Below are positions 35,555 to 44,966 of a DNA stretch of 64,000 bases, piece by piece (the first letter of the stretch is position 1; every line of letters starts with the position of its first letter). Below the pieces are notes generated by a model. It was not told the origin of the DNA. It searched no databases and worked only from the letters and a program-made list of their open reading frames with translations. Both the position numbers and the translations under genes were made by a program. Source of the DNA: Spirosoma foliorum (lineage in GTDB: Bacteria > Bacteroidota > Bacteroidia > Cytophagales > Spirosomataceae); the NCBI RefSeq assembly GCF_014117325.1, contig NZ_CP059732.1:7505001-7569000 (forward strand), written 5' to 3'.

Positions 35555-35989
35555 TTATGTTCTTAGACGATTAAAAAACTTTGCCAATAGCGCCTGACTT
35601 TCGTCGGCTAGTACTCCTGTTTCGATGCGAGTTTTAGGATGTAATACGGACGGCTGCATTCGGCTGTACCCTCGTTTGGGATCACTCGCCCCGATCACTA
35701 ACCGACCTAATTGCGCCCAGAATAAGGCACCTGCGCACATTACACAGGGTTCTAAGGTTACGTATAAGGTGCAGTCGGTCAGGTATTTGCCGCCTAAATA
35801 ATGTTCTGCTGCTGTAATCGCCATGAGTTCGGCATGGGCTGTTACATCGGTAAGCTGTTCGGTTTGGTTGCGGCCCTTGGCAATAATTCTATTTCGGCAA
35901 ACAACGACAGCGCCAACCGGAATTTCGCCATTATCGGCGGCTTCCTCAGCCAGTCCTAGTGCGATATCCATGAAATATTCATCGGGCAT
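35555..35989 (-). CDS. tadA: Nucleoside deaminase, tRNA adenosine(34) deaminase-like
   Basis: A 144-residue zinc deaminase. The catalytic HAE (TAHAELMAITAAEHYLGG) and PCxxC (LEPCVMCAGALFWAQLGRL) zinc motifs are intact, and the C-terminus LLAKFFNRLR is typical of TadA. Deamination of adenosine-34 to inosine in tRNA-Arg is the expected role. Other nucleoside/guanine deaminases of the same family are the alternative. It starts 23 bases after the stop of the giant adhesin gene on the same strand, and runs into sod downstream. Confidence 0.9.
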   Translation of the reverse strand: MPDEYFMDIALGLAEEAADNGEIPVGAVVVCRNRIIAKGRNQTEQLTDVTAHAELMAITAAEHYLGGKYLTDCTLYVTLEPCVMCAGALFWAQLGRLVIGASDPKRGYSRMQPSVLHPKTRIETGVLADESQALLAKFFNRLRT

Positions 35990-36012
35990 GAGCGTCGTTG
36001 GGCAACAATGGT

Positions 36013-39000
36013 TTATTGTTTCACTATTTTTCGAACGGTTTGTCGGTCGCCAACCTGTATACGTAGAAAGTACAGGCCATTAGGCTGAGTGGTCAGATCA
36101 AGTTCATTGATCTGTTTACGGGTACTATTCTCCAAAACGGGCCGACCTCCTGCATCAATGAGTGATAGGGTGGCAGGCGTATGAGTTAATGGCAGCTCTA
36201 ACTCTACCCTAAGTATGGTTTGCGTAGGTACTGGATAGGTTTTGATTAATGGATCAAGCGGGTTGTCGTCTGTAGCCAGTAGTGGGGAGACTACAATGGT
36301 CGCGGTACCTGAAATTGGCCCACTACCGCAAACGTTCGTCACATTGGTTAAACGATAGCTTGTTGTTTTAATCGGTCGTGCTTCAAAAATATACGGGTTC
36401 GTGGACGTCGTGATCGAATAATTGTTAAGACTGTCCGAGTAGGTTGTTGTCCACGGTGCATCGCCCCCAAATGTTAGGGTTAAATTAGCGGGAGTGCCTT
36501 CATAAATAGTTTGTGAACCCGTCAGCGTTGCACTCGCAACAGAGCGTACGGTTAGCTGAGTAGGGCTGTTACTACCGATGATGGCGATCTCTGGGTTATC
36601 GGCTTTTATACGAACAAGATACTGGCCTCCGGGTAGTGTAGAGGGAAGCGTTCCTGTAACGGGAGAACTTGTGGCGGTTGTCGAAACAGCATACTTTTTC
36701 GTCGTATCGATTGCACTCACCAGTTCTATTCTAAATACATTGCCCGAATTAAACAGCCCTGATGTAGTAAACGGTACCGCAAGCGACGTGCCTGTGCATA
36801 AGGTTGTTGTTGCTATGGAGCTGGTTGAAACCGTTGGGACAATAACATTGATTTGGGCAGTTGCCGGACTCCCTGGTAACCCCACGCCACAACCATTCGA
36901 AACGGTTATTACCTGATAGATTGTGTTGCCACGGGGTAATACCGAAATGGTTGTGTCTGTTTTGGTCGACGTACCCGTATAACCACCTGTAAGCGTGTAG
37001 GTAAATGGCCCTGAGCTAGTAAACTTTAATTGCAATGGGGCCCGCTGGCCTAAATTTACCGTAGTGGTAGGTGCTGTTAAGCCTAATGTAGGTGGTGATG
37101 TAACAACAGCCTTGATGAGGGTTCGGGGACTATAACAGCCATTTGCCCCAATCTGGTACACGTAAAAAGGATCGCCACCTGGCTGAACATTCGTATTGGT
37201 TGTTGCAGGCGTAGGTGCGTAGGTAGTTACTCGACCATAAGGATCAATCCATCTCAATTGGCTGCCGGATTCACCAACGGCTTCCAGGGGCGTGGCATTG
37301 TCGTTAATACAATAGACAACCACGGGTTTGGGGGTAATAGGTGCCGCTACTGTATTGATTGTAACAATTAAATCGGCTCTGGGACTTTCGCAGTTGTTGA
37401 CCGTTTGACTAACCTTAAAGGTCTGCGTACCCGCTTTATCAACGGAAGGAATAGGCGCGTTGGGGAATTGATTACCGTCTGTATTATACCAACGAAGATT
37501 TTGCCCACTAACGTTAGACTGTAATGATGTTACGTTCTGCGCAGGTTGATCCTGTTGCGTCTGACAATACGTAACAGGTGCCACCGTCGGCTGGCTAGGT
37601 AAGGCGTTAATGACAACGGTTATTGTTGCTTTGGGACCTTCGCAACCTTCGCTGGATGTCTGTGAAACTTTATAGGTTTGATTACCTACAGAACCCGTGT
37701 TGGGAGTAGGCGTCCCAGCTAACGAATTATCGGAAGCATCATACCATTTTAAGTTTGTGCCGTTGGCCGTTAATGGTTGGGCAGTAGCATTATTACAGAA
37801 ACTTACAGGATTTACGCTTGGTGCGCCAGGTGTAGTCTTTACTCGTACGCTCAGGCTGGCACGAGGTCCTTCACAACCGCTTAACGTCTGACTAACATAA
37901 TAAACAGTTGTCCCAACGGTAGAATTTGCAGGCGTAGGCGCGTTAGTAGATGCCGTACCACCATTGGCAGATGTGCCATACCAGTTAGCCGTAGCATTGG
38001 TGACTAAAGATGCTGTAAGAACTGGGGCTGTATAGTTCTGGCAAAAGTCAATTCCAGAAGTTCCGGGAGCAGCGGGCGTATCTTTTACCTGCACAGGTAT
38101 ACCGGCACGAGCGCTTTCACAACCATTAACCGTCTGGGTTACGTAATAGGTAACAGAGCCAATAGCCGAAGCTGCTGTGCTCGGAACCGTAGCGTTGCTT
38201 GAGCCAGTGCCATTAGTCGCATTCGTACCATACCATTTCAAATTCTGTCCTACAGCCGTTAATGCTTGTGCTGTGGTACCCTCACAATAAGCACTGGGAG
38301 AGGTTCCGGTTGGTGGAGTTGGTACCGAATTGATGGTTACCGTAAGCGTTGCTTTAGGACCTTCGCAATTGTCAACGGTCTGCGAAACTTTGTAAACCTG
38401 ATTACCCAGGGAGCTTGTGTTAGGAGTTGGCGGACCAGTTAACAACTTATCAGTATCATCGTACCATTTCAGATTTGAACCAGTGGCTGTTAATGGTTGA
38501 GCAGTCACATTATTACAGAAGCTAATAGCGCTCACAACAGGAGCAAGAGGTAGGGATTTCACCCGGACACTCAAACCAGCACGAGGACTCTCACAGCCGT
38601 TTAGGGTTTGGCTAACATAGTAAGGCGTATTACCCGGCGTTGCACTGGAAACAACAGGTGGATTCGAAGAGGCAGTCCCACCGTTAACTAAAGTGCCATA
38701 CCAGTTAAGCACGGCGCTTGCAGAAGCTGTTGCCGTTAATGTTAAGGATGCTACCCCCTGGCATAATTCAACATTTGTTGTACCGGGCGCAGCAGGTTTG
38801 CTTTTGACTACGACAGGAATACCCGTACGTGAGCTTTCACAGCCACTGATCGTTTGCGTTACATAGTAAATGGCAGATGCTGCTGTACTGGGGATTGTAG
38901 CGTTGGTTGAAGCCGTACCGTCTGTTGAGTTAGTGCCATACCATTTTAAGAGCGATCCGGTTGCGACCAGAGCTTGAGGAGTAGCTCCTTCACAATATGT

Positions 39001-40638
39001 AACCGATTGTCCGGAGGGAGCGGGAGGGATGGCATTAACCGTTACAGTCAAGGCTGCTCTTAAACTTTCACAGCCGTTAACGGATTGACTAACATAATAA
39101 GTGGTTGACCCGGTATTAATCGTTGATAGGGTTGGGGCCACGCTTGATGCTGTCCCTCCAGCCGAAGCCGTGCCATACCAGATCAGAGTCCCGCCCGATG
39201 AAGGTGTTGCGGATAAAGGGTCTGTACTACGCGTTTGACAGGCGATAACCGGACTCGTTACGGTAGGGGCTGCTGGAGTCGCTTTAACCGTAACGGCAAT
39301 AGCAACCCTTGAGCTTTCGCAGCCATTTAGCGTTTGGCTGACATAATAATTTGTTACTCCTGATTGAGAGGTAGTAGGTGTTGTCGCAACGTTTGATGCT
39401 ATGCCTCCATTGGCAGAAGTACCATACCAGTTGAGAACGGCACTGGTAGAAGCCGTGGCCGATAAGGCGACAGCTGGTTGACTTTGACAATAAGTAGGAG
39501 CCGGAGTTGTAGCTGGTAAGCCCGGTTTACTTTTTACGGTAACTGTGATGGTTGCCCTGCTACTTTCGCATCCGTTAACTGTCTGACTGACGTAATAATT
39601 AGTTGGGCCAATAAGGCTTGTATTTGGTTGTGTCGCCACAGTTGATGCGGTCCCTCCCGATGACGCCGTACCATACCAGTTAAGTACACCCCCTGCCGAA
39701 GCCGTCGCATTTAACGATTGAGGAGTATCACCGTCGCAATAATCAGCAGGTTTCGTTACGGTCGGAGGATTGGGAGGACTGGAGACTGTAACAACAAGAC
39801 TGGCGCGAGGACCTTCGCAGCCGCTCAGCGTTTGGCTGACGTAATAGGTAGTAGGACCTACAGCTGTTGTAGAAGGAACAGGAGAAATAGAAGATGCTGT
39901 TCCACTATTGGAAGAAGTGCCATACCAATTAAGCGTTGCAGACCCAACTGGGGTTGCCACTAAAGAGCTGGCTGTTTGCCCTACGCAATAACTTATGGGC
40001 GAAGTGCCCGGAGCAGCAGGTGTGTCTTTTACGGTAACGGTAATCGTTGCCTTAGGACTTTCGCAGCCGTTAACTGTTTGACTGACGTAATAGAGGGTTG
40101 ATCCAATAAGGTTAGTGTTTGGTTTCGTTGCCGTACTAGAGGGCGTGCCTGATGGATTCTGGCCATACCAGTTTAGCGTACCACCGCCTGAAGCTGTAGC
40201 AATTAGTGATTGAGGGGAATTACCTTCACAATAAGTAAGAGAAGGAGAAGGTATACCTGGAGCAGTAGGGACATTAATTGTGAGGGTTGATAGACTGGTA
40301 GCCTTTGTTGCATTGCCGGCAGCTATTTGAATACGATAGGAATTACCATTTGCAGCCGTCGAAGGAATGGTCCCACTAATATTTCCCCCCGTTCTTGACG
40401 TCAGAGTACCTAAAATTGTTGGATAAGTACCTCCAACAACATCAGATAAATACGCTGTGAAAACATTTCCCACAGCGAATGAAGTACTTGTTGTGAAAGA
40501 AACAGTAAGTCCTTCTCCTGCACAAACTGTAGCTTTAGAAAAAGTAACATTGGTTATTGTCTGCCCAAACCCACTAGTTGCCAACCCCATCAGACACAGC
40601 AAAGCCAGTAAATAGGAGTAAAATATACGTCCTTTCAT
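36013..40638 (-). CDS. Giant T9SS-secreted adhesin with about 13 tandem Ig_7 (CHU_C-associated) domains
   Basis: A 1541-residue surface protein; the ATG at 40638 gives a standard signal peptide ending near TSGFGQ. After an N-terminal beta domain (to about residue 120) there are roughly 13 tandem repeats of about 75-85 residues. Each is built as YCxGxxPQxLxATA, then LNWYGTxxxGGTAS, then a YYVSQTxNGCESxRA and ITVTVK-type end, the form of the Ig_7 'CHU_C-associated' domain. Two cysteines per repeat likely form an intradomain disulfide. Three further beta-sandwich domains follow, and a T9SS type A sorting domain (about the last 80 residues, YPVPTQTILRVELELPL to YFLRIQVGDRQTVRKIVKQ) directs secretion and surface anchoring. 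Its DNA is internally repetitive, so array length may vary by recombination. A role in adhesion or matrix is inference. Confidence 0.9.
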   Translation of the reverse strand: MKGRIFYSYLLALLCLMGLATSGFGQTITNVTFSKATVCAGEGLTVSFTTSTSFAVGNVFTAYLSDVVGGTYPTILGTLTSRTGGNISGTIPSTAANGNSYRIQIAAGNATKATSLSTLTINVPTAPGIPSPSLTYCEGNSPQSLIATASGGGTLNWYGQNPSGTPSSTATKPNTNLIGSTLYYVSQTVNGCESPKATITVTVKDTPAAPGTSPISYCVGQTASSLVATPVGSATLNWYGTSSNSGTASSISPVPSTTAVGPTTYYVSQTLSGCEGPRASLVVTVSSPPNPPTVTKPADYCDGDTPQSLNATASAGGVLNWYGTASSGGTASTVATQPNTSLIGPTNYYVSQTVNGCESSRATITVTVKSKPGLPATTPAPTYCQSQPAVALSATASTSAVLNWYGTSANGGIASNVATTPTTSQSGVTNYYVSQTLNGCESSRVAIAVTVKATPAAPTVTSPVIACQTRSTDPLSATPSSGGTLIWYGTASAGGTASSVAPTLSTINTGSTTYYVSQSVNGCESLRAALTVTVNAIPPAPSGQSVTYCEGATPQALVATGSLLKWYGTNSTDGTASTNATIPSTAASAIYYVTQTISGCESSRTGIPVVVKSKPAAPGTTNVELCQGVASLTLTATASASAVLNWYGTLVNGGTASSNPPVVSSATPGNTPYYVSQTLNGCESPRAGLSVRVKSLPLAPVVSAISFCNNVTAQPLTATGSNLKWYDDTDKLLTGPPTPNTSSLGNQVYKVSQTVDNCEGPKATLTVTINSVPTPPTGTSPSAYCEGTTAQALTAVGQNLKWYGTNATNGTGSSNATVPSTAASAIGSVTYYVTQTVNGCESARAGIPVQVKDTPAAPGTSGIDFCQNYTAPVLTASLVTNATANWYGTSANGGTASTNAPTPANSTVGTTVYYVSQTLSGCEGPRASLSVRVKTTPGAPSVNPVSFCNNATAQPLTANGTNLKWYDASDNSLAGTPTPNTGSVGNQTYKVSQTSSEGCEGPKATITVVINALPSQPTVAPVTYCQTQQDQPAQNVTSLQSNVSGQNLRWYNTDGNQFPNAPIPSVDKAGTQTFKVSQTVNNCESPRADLIVTINTVAAPITPKPVVVYCINDNATPLEAVGESGSQLRWIDPYGRVTTYAPTPATTNTNVQPGGDPFYVYQIGANGCYSPRTLIKAVVTSPPTLGLTAPTTTVNLGQRAPLQLKFTSSGPFTYTLTGGYTGTSTKTDTTISVLPRGNTIYQVITVSNGCGVGLPGSPATAQINVIVPTVSTSSIATTTLCTGTSLAVPFTTSGLFNSGNVFRIELVSAIDTTKKYAVSTTATSSPVTGTLPSTLPGGQYLVRIKADNPEIAIIGSNSPTQLTVRSVASATLTGSQTIYEGTPANLTLTFGGDAPWTTTYSDSLNNYSITTSTNPYIFEARPIKTTSYRLTNVTNVCGSGPISGTATIVVSPLLATDDNPLDPLIKTYPVPTQTILRVELELPLTHTPATLSLIDAGGRPVLENSTRKQINELDLTTQPNGLYFLRIQVGDRQTVRKIVKQ

Positions 40639-40846
40639 AAAACTTGAGTAATAAATCAATTTTGGACTCTAAAGTTAATGTTTTTATGCTTGATATATGG
40701 AAGACAATAGGTTGTAGCCCATGTACACCAGTTAGCAAAATGTGGATAACTGTATAATTAATCGATTGATTAATAGTAGTATGCTAGTGTTTTGTATTCG
40801 TTATTGTGCCCAGAGAGACAATGCTCTTAAACTAGCTGCAATAAAA

Positions 40847-40872
40847 ATGCCACTTCATTAATGAAGTGGCAT
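40847..40872 (-). terminator. Loopless 26-base palindrome, likely terminator of the GH3 fusion gene
   Basis: A perfect palindrome with half ATGCCACTTCATT, ending on the minus strand in a T-run (TTTTTATT), 57 bases past the GH3-type stop at 40929. The absence of any loop means the real hairpin must open a few central A-T pairs. The rest of the gap (40639-40928) has no gene. Confidence 0.7.
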
Positions 40873-40928
40873 AAAGCTATTTTATACGCATCCTGAGTGA
40901 GGGCGAATACCGTTTAATAAGCAACGTA

Positions 40929-43900
40929 TTACTCAACAGCACTATAGATCATTTCGTGAATCCGTCGGCGAAGTTTCGTGGTGTTGATCGAGTTGTTACC
41001 AGCTGTTGGATAGATACGATTCGACAGGAATACAAAAATCAACTCTTCATCGGGATCAACCCAAACCACATTGCCTGTAAAACCGGTATGCCCGAATGAT
41101 CGAGCCGATGCCTTCGGTGCCATGTATACACTATTGGGGTTTTCCGGATTTGGTTTGTCCCAACCCAATGCCCGGAAGCTACGGTTGCTTAAAGTCTGGG
41201 TGAAATAAGGCACCGTCATAGGATTCAGAACACGCTGATCGCCGTAAACACCTTTCTGGAGATTCATCTGCAAGAGCGTCGCGATATCGTGTGCATTGCC
41301 AAACAAACCAGCATGGCCCGAAATTCCTCCCTGAACAGCTGCCATCTGATCATGCACGGTACCCACAAGCAACTGATTCCGATAGTAAGTATCCTGTTCG
41401 GTTGGTGCGCATACTGGATGTGGTAAACGCTGTAAAGGCGTGAAACCCAGCTGATGCAGCCCAAGCGGCTTATAGACATTCTCCGTCACGAATTTGTCTA
41501 ACGGTTGCTTGCTCACGCGTTCCACAATCTTCTGTAAAGTCAGAAAGTTAAGGTCGCTATAAACGTAGGCTGGCTTGCCCCCTTCATCGACCTTACGTGA
41601 CATCGGCGATTGAATCACCCATTTCCAGACCGAATCTTTCAGCGCCGGAACACCCCAGAGTGTAGGCGCAATTTGAAGGGTGTGTAAGCTATCCTGCGTA
41701 GCCGAATAGTATTGAGCTTTCAGGCCCCCGCCCGGTAAGCGGGTACGATCCCAGGTGGTTGGGTAGTACGAAACCATACCCGATTGGTGCCAGAGCAAAT
41801 CCTGAAGGGTAATGTTTTGCTTGTTTGTATTCCGAAGTTCGGGCAAGTAAACAGATGCCTTTTGCGTCAGATCAATCTGTTTCCGGTCATACAATACCAT
41901 CACCGATTGTAAAGTCGCGAGTACTTTCGTGAGCGATGCCAGATCGTACAAGGTCTCATCAGTTACTTTTTCGGCACCAGCAGAATACGTTACTGCGCCG
42001 AAGTTCTTGCTATAAACGATTTTTCCTTTGCGTGCTACCAGAATCTCGCAACCCGGCACAACGTGATTTTTTATCGCGTTTTGGGCAATGGCGTCAATTT
42101 GGTTCAGCACCGCCGATTTCATACCGACACTTTCTGGCGATCCGGCCGATAACCTTCCTTCAGGGTTTGTATGCAAACCCATGCCTGCTTTCATCTCGCC
42201 TGATGTAGAAACCGGCAACATACCCTTTGCCCCTAATCCACCAAATAGCACCTGAGGCACTACTCGTTGCATATCATCAAGTTCCTGGTAAGCACAAACA
42301 AGCGCATCGGCACCCGCAAAGTGAGGTAGACTATAGGGCGATCCAAATGAAGTAACAATTACCTTGATCCCGCGCTGTTTCAGACGAGTGATCAAATCGA
42401 TAGAAGGCTTTGTGATGCCGAATCGACGAACCGCCGACTCGCTCATTCTATGAAAGCTAATGACGACGGTATTTACATCGCCAACCTGAGCTAGTATGTT
42501 TGTTAAATCGGCATCAGAGAGCGGTTTCTCGGGGAAAGCAAGCGTCTGGAAAGGCGCGTACTGGTTCAATGTTTTCTGGAAAACATTGCCAGGTTCGGCA
42601 CCAATAGCAATAGACGCCAGCCGTAGCGTATCCAGTCGATTTAAAGGAAGGAGCTTGTTGTGGTTATCGATCACCGTGACCGACTGCTCACAAAGTTCCT
42701 GTTTTAAGAGTTGGGCTTCTGATGAGTTGAGGTCGGCCGATAGGCCACCTAGTTGAATAGGTTTGTAATGGTTTAAACCTGCCCAATATTTAGCCCGAAG
42801 TATCTTTTTAACTTTTTCGTCAATAAGCTCCTGAGAAATAACACCCTGTTGAACGGCATTCAGAATATTGGCAGCGGCATCCCGTACATTTTCCGGATAA
42901 AGCAGAATATCATTCCCGGCGAGTAGAGCCCGAATGTTTACATCTACTGTCTTGGACGATCGGCTGATACCACCCATATTGAGTGCATCTGTAAAAATTA
43001 ACCCCCGGAAACCGAGTTCTTTTTTGAGAAGATCAGTGACAATTTTTTCCGACAAGGTTGCCGCCAATGCAGGCGTGTTATCCATCACAGGTACGTGCAA
43101 ATGCCCGGTCACAACGCCCATTAAACTATCGGCGATGAGTTTGCGGAATGGATAGAGATCAATTTCGCGCATTTGATCCGATGAGCGCGAAACTATTGGA
43201 AGCGTATGATGCGAATCGGCATTTGTGTCGCCGTGGCCTGGAAAGTGCTTTGCCGTGGCAATCACGTGCGTTTGTTGCAAGCCGCGCATGTAAGCCGATG
43301 CTTTCAAAGCTACATTTTCTTTCGTTTCGCCAAATGAGCGAACGCCGATAACAGGATTCGATGGATTGCTGTTAATGTCAGATACCGGGGCAAAATTGAT
43401 ATGGATACCCAACCGCTGGCATTGTCGACCAATTTCGGCCCCCATTCGATAAATCAACTCGTTGTCCCGAATAGCGCCCAGCGACATTTGCTTGGGGAAA
43501 TCCATCGCACTATCTAATCGCATGCCAAGTCCCCATTCACCATCAATGCCAATAAGCAGGGGTACTTTCGATTCAGCCTGGTATCGATTGGTTAAAATTG
43601 CCTGACGGTAAGGGCCACCCTGAAAGAAAATCAGCCCACCAATATGATTGTTTTGGATCAGATGGTCGATGTACTGGTAATGGCTCTCATGGCGATTCGA
43701 GAAGGCCGCTACCATGAAAAATTGTCCTACTTTCTGTTCAGGCGTCAGCGACTTGAAAACACTGTCGACCCATATACGGCCGCTATCGGGAAGAGTAAAC
43801 ACCTCAACGCCTTCGGCAGCCGCTCCGTATTTGTAGGGAGAAGCAACGGCAATAGCGACTGGCGCAGGGGCCGGAGCTGGACGTTTGATTTTGGATTTTG

Positions 43901-44060
43901 CCTTATGCGATCTCGAATTACTGGCTTTATGAGATCTTGAATGAGAATGCCTCGCCCAGTGGTTACGGCCTGGTCTTGTCAGACCGTAAGCTGTTAACAA
44001 ACTGACGAACAGGAGGCCGACAAGTAAAATTGGTCGTACAGCAATGTTCCGCATGGGCAC
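40929..44060 (-). CDS. Glycoside hydrolase family 3 (NagZ-like) fused to a class C beta-lactamase-type serine hydrolase
   Basis: A 1043-residue exported protein. A signal-anchor with VGLLFVSLLTAYGL starts near residue 11 and is followed by a His/Ser/Arg/Lys/Pro/Ala-rich linker. The GH3 N-terminal domain (about 100-420) has the NagZ signature KHFPGHGDTNADSHHTLPIV near residue 269, where the Asp-His dyad acts, and the nucleophile region LIFTDALNMGGIS; the GH3 C-terminal domain follows (about 450-620). The second enzyme (about 650-1043) is a beta-lactamase/esterase-type serine hydrolase with the SxxK motif SLTKVL near residue 708 and a Tyr-x-Asn-like YSDLNFL. This fusion is known in Bacteroidota and probably acts on muropeptides: the GH3 domain releases GlcNAc, and the serine hydrolase could cut peptide or ester bonds. 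The latter is inference. Confidence 0.9.
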   Translation of the reverse strand: MPMRNIAVRPILLVGLLFVSLLTAYGLTRPGRNHWARHSHSRSHKASNSRSHKAKSKIKRPAPAPAPVAIAVASPYKYGAAAEGVEVFTLPDSGRIWVDSVFKSLTPEQKVGQFFMVAAFSNRHESHYQYIDHLIQNNHIGGLIFFQGGPYRQAILTNRYQAESKVPLLIGIDGEWGLGMRLDSAMDFPKQMSLGAIRDNELIYRMGAEIGRQCQRLGIHINFAPVSDINSNPSNPVIGVRSFGETKENVALKASAYMRGLQQTHVIATAKHFPGHGDTNADSHHTLPIVSRSSDQMREIDLYPFRKLIADSLMGVVTGHLHVPVMDNTPALAATLSEKIVTDLLKKELGFRGLIFTDALNMGGISRSSKTVDVNIRALLAGNDILLYPENVRDAAANILNAVQQGVISQELIDEKVKKILRAKYWAGLNHYKPIQLGGLSADLNSSEAQLLKQELCEQSVTVIDNHNKLLPLNRLDTLRLASIAIGAEPGNVFQKTLNQYAPFQTLAFPEKPLSDADLTNILAQVGDVNTVVISFHRMSESAVRRFGITKPSIDLITRLKQRGIKVIVTSFGSPYSLPHFAGADALVCAYQELDDMQRVVPQVLFGGLGAKGMLPVSTSGEMKAGMGLHTNPEGRLSAGSPESVGMKSAVLNQIDAIAQNAIKNHVVPGCEILVARKGKIVYSKNFGAVTYSAGAEKVTDETLYDLASLTKVLATLQSVMVLYDRKQIDLTQKASVYLPELRNTNKQNITLQDLLWHQSGMVSYYPTTWDRTRLPGGGLKAQYYSATQDSLHTLQIAPTLWGVPALKDSVWKWVIQSPMSRKVDEGGKPAYVYSDLNFLTLQKIVERVSKQPLDKFVTENVYKPLGLHQLGFTPLQRLPHPVCAPTEQDTYYRNQLLVGTVHDQMAAVQGGISGHAGLFGNAHDIATLLQMNLQKGVYGDQRVLNPMTVPYFTQTLSNRSFRALGWDKPNPENPNSVYMAPKASARSFGHTGFTGNVVWVDPDEELIFVFLSNRIYPTAGNNSINTTKLRRRIHEMIYSAVE

Positions 44061-44568
44061 TCTGAAGGTAAAAAAAGTCTAAGTCAGTTAACGGTAGTTT
44101 GTGGCAAACCATAAAAATAGCCAAAGCCTATCGAAAACCGTTACTAATCATTGAATTATCTAAATTTTTAACGAAAAAAGATAGATAGATTGTTGTTGAT
44201 AACGGATTAATACAAAATTAAATTCAAAAATTAGTGCCTTCAAGCTTCAATGACGTATATACTACTGCTGGCTGGACAAATCAGACTATGTGGTTGTGCA
44301 GCTCGCAATAAACTGATACTGATTTATTTCTGTGTAAATGATGAAAAAGCTGCAATAATGATGCCGTGGCCGCAGGCCTGCTTACGCTAAGAAAAAACGT
44401 AAGTATTTTGAAATGAAAAGGATGATTATCCGAAAGGAGGAGAGCCGTCAGGGGCTGTGTAAACAACAAATGGCCGCTAGGGCCAGAGAATAAGGGAAGT
44501 AAGGTGCCTAATCGAATCAGGCTACAGAATAGCTGTCCGGCTTAGGAAAGCGCTGGAAGCCGAAAAAA
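44061..44568. other. 508-base gap with hairpins and no recognised gene
   Basis: No family-like protein is encoded; a 62-codon frame on the minus strand (44281-44469) has no motif. The stretch 44360-44560 is richer in G and C and holds several hairpins: GGCCGCAGGCC (44368-44378), CTTACG/CGTAAG (44381-44403), TGGCC-GCTAG-GGCCA (44471-44485), and ACAG-AATAG-CTGT (about 44523-44535). A purine run AGGAGGAGAGCC lies near 44435. It could be a small RNA or decayed DNA; sequence alone does not decide. Confidence 0.4.
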
Positions 44569-44814
44569 TTAATAAGAGCGGGCTGGATGTACGTTGGAGA
44601 GAGCAGCCAGCAATCGTTCGCTGATTTCTGTTTTTGTGATCTGCACAGCTTGCTGCCAGCAGGTGGTTGTCAGTGGCTTCGATTTAGATACAGATGCCGA
44701 CGCTTTAGCCCGTAGCTGTTTCCGGGCAGCAAACATGTTGTGTGGGTGCCCCATGCTGAAGGCTTGACCGCTGACGCCCACTAACAAAATCCCGATTACC
44801 ATTAACTTTTTCAT
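44569..44814 (-). CDS. Small exported protein, function unknown
   Basis: A short exported protein of 81 residues. The ATG at 44814 gives a clean signal peptide (MKKLMVIGILLVGVSGQAFS), preferred to the GTG at 44820. The mature part is short, with Lys/Arg/Ser-rich stretches (AARKQLRAKASASVSKSKP) and a single Cys. No family recognised. It lies between the GH3 fusion gene and a T9SS cargo gene, with 254 bases to the GH3 start region and 152 bases to the next gene, both on the same strand. Function is unknown. Confidence 0.55.
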   Translation of the reverse strand: MKKLMVIGILLVGVSGQAFSMGHPHNMFAARKQLRAKASASVSKSKPLTTTCWQQAVQITKTEISERLLAALSNVHPARSY

Positions 44815-44966
44815 GACCACTAGCTTTATTTACACTACAAAGTTATATGTTTTGTTTGGTATCTTGCAATACATAGTACTAAATTTTTTGAATTATTTTT
44901 TTGAGATAGGCTAATCGGGTGATTGATTGAGCTAGTTATTCCCTTTTCAATCACCCGATTAACGGA

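Noticed and set aside
36578..36916. Plus-strand open frame of 112 codons inside the adhesin gene
   Set aside because: It is the antisense of repetitive Thr/Val/Ser-rich coding DNA; no start context, no domain, and the minus-strand adhesin frame explains the region.
36300..40300. Regularly spaced near-identical DNA segments resembling a repeat array such as CRISPR
   Set aside because: Period is about 240 bases and the segments are in frame as protein domains (Ig_7 repeats); there are no short spacers and no cas genes.
44281..44469. Minus-strand frame of 62 codons
   Set aside because: No motif, unlike neighbouring genes in composition, and it ends within hairpin-rich non-coding DNA.
44360..44560. 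Possible cobalamin riboswitch or RNase P RNA on the plus strand
   Set aside because: A few words (GGGAA, AGGTG, ACAGAA, GGCTTA) resemble consensus pieces, but the conserved B12 box and RNase P core are absent and the order is wrong.
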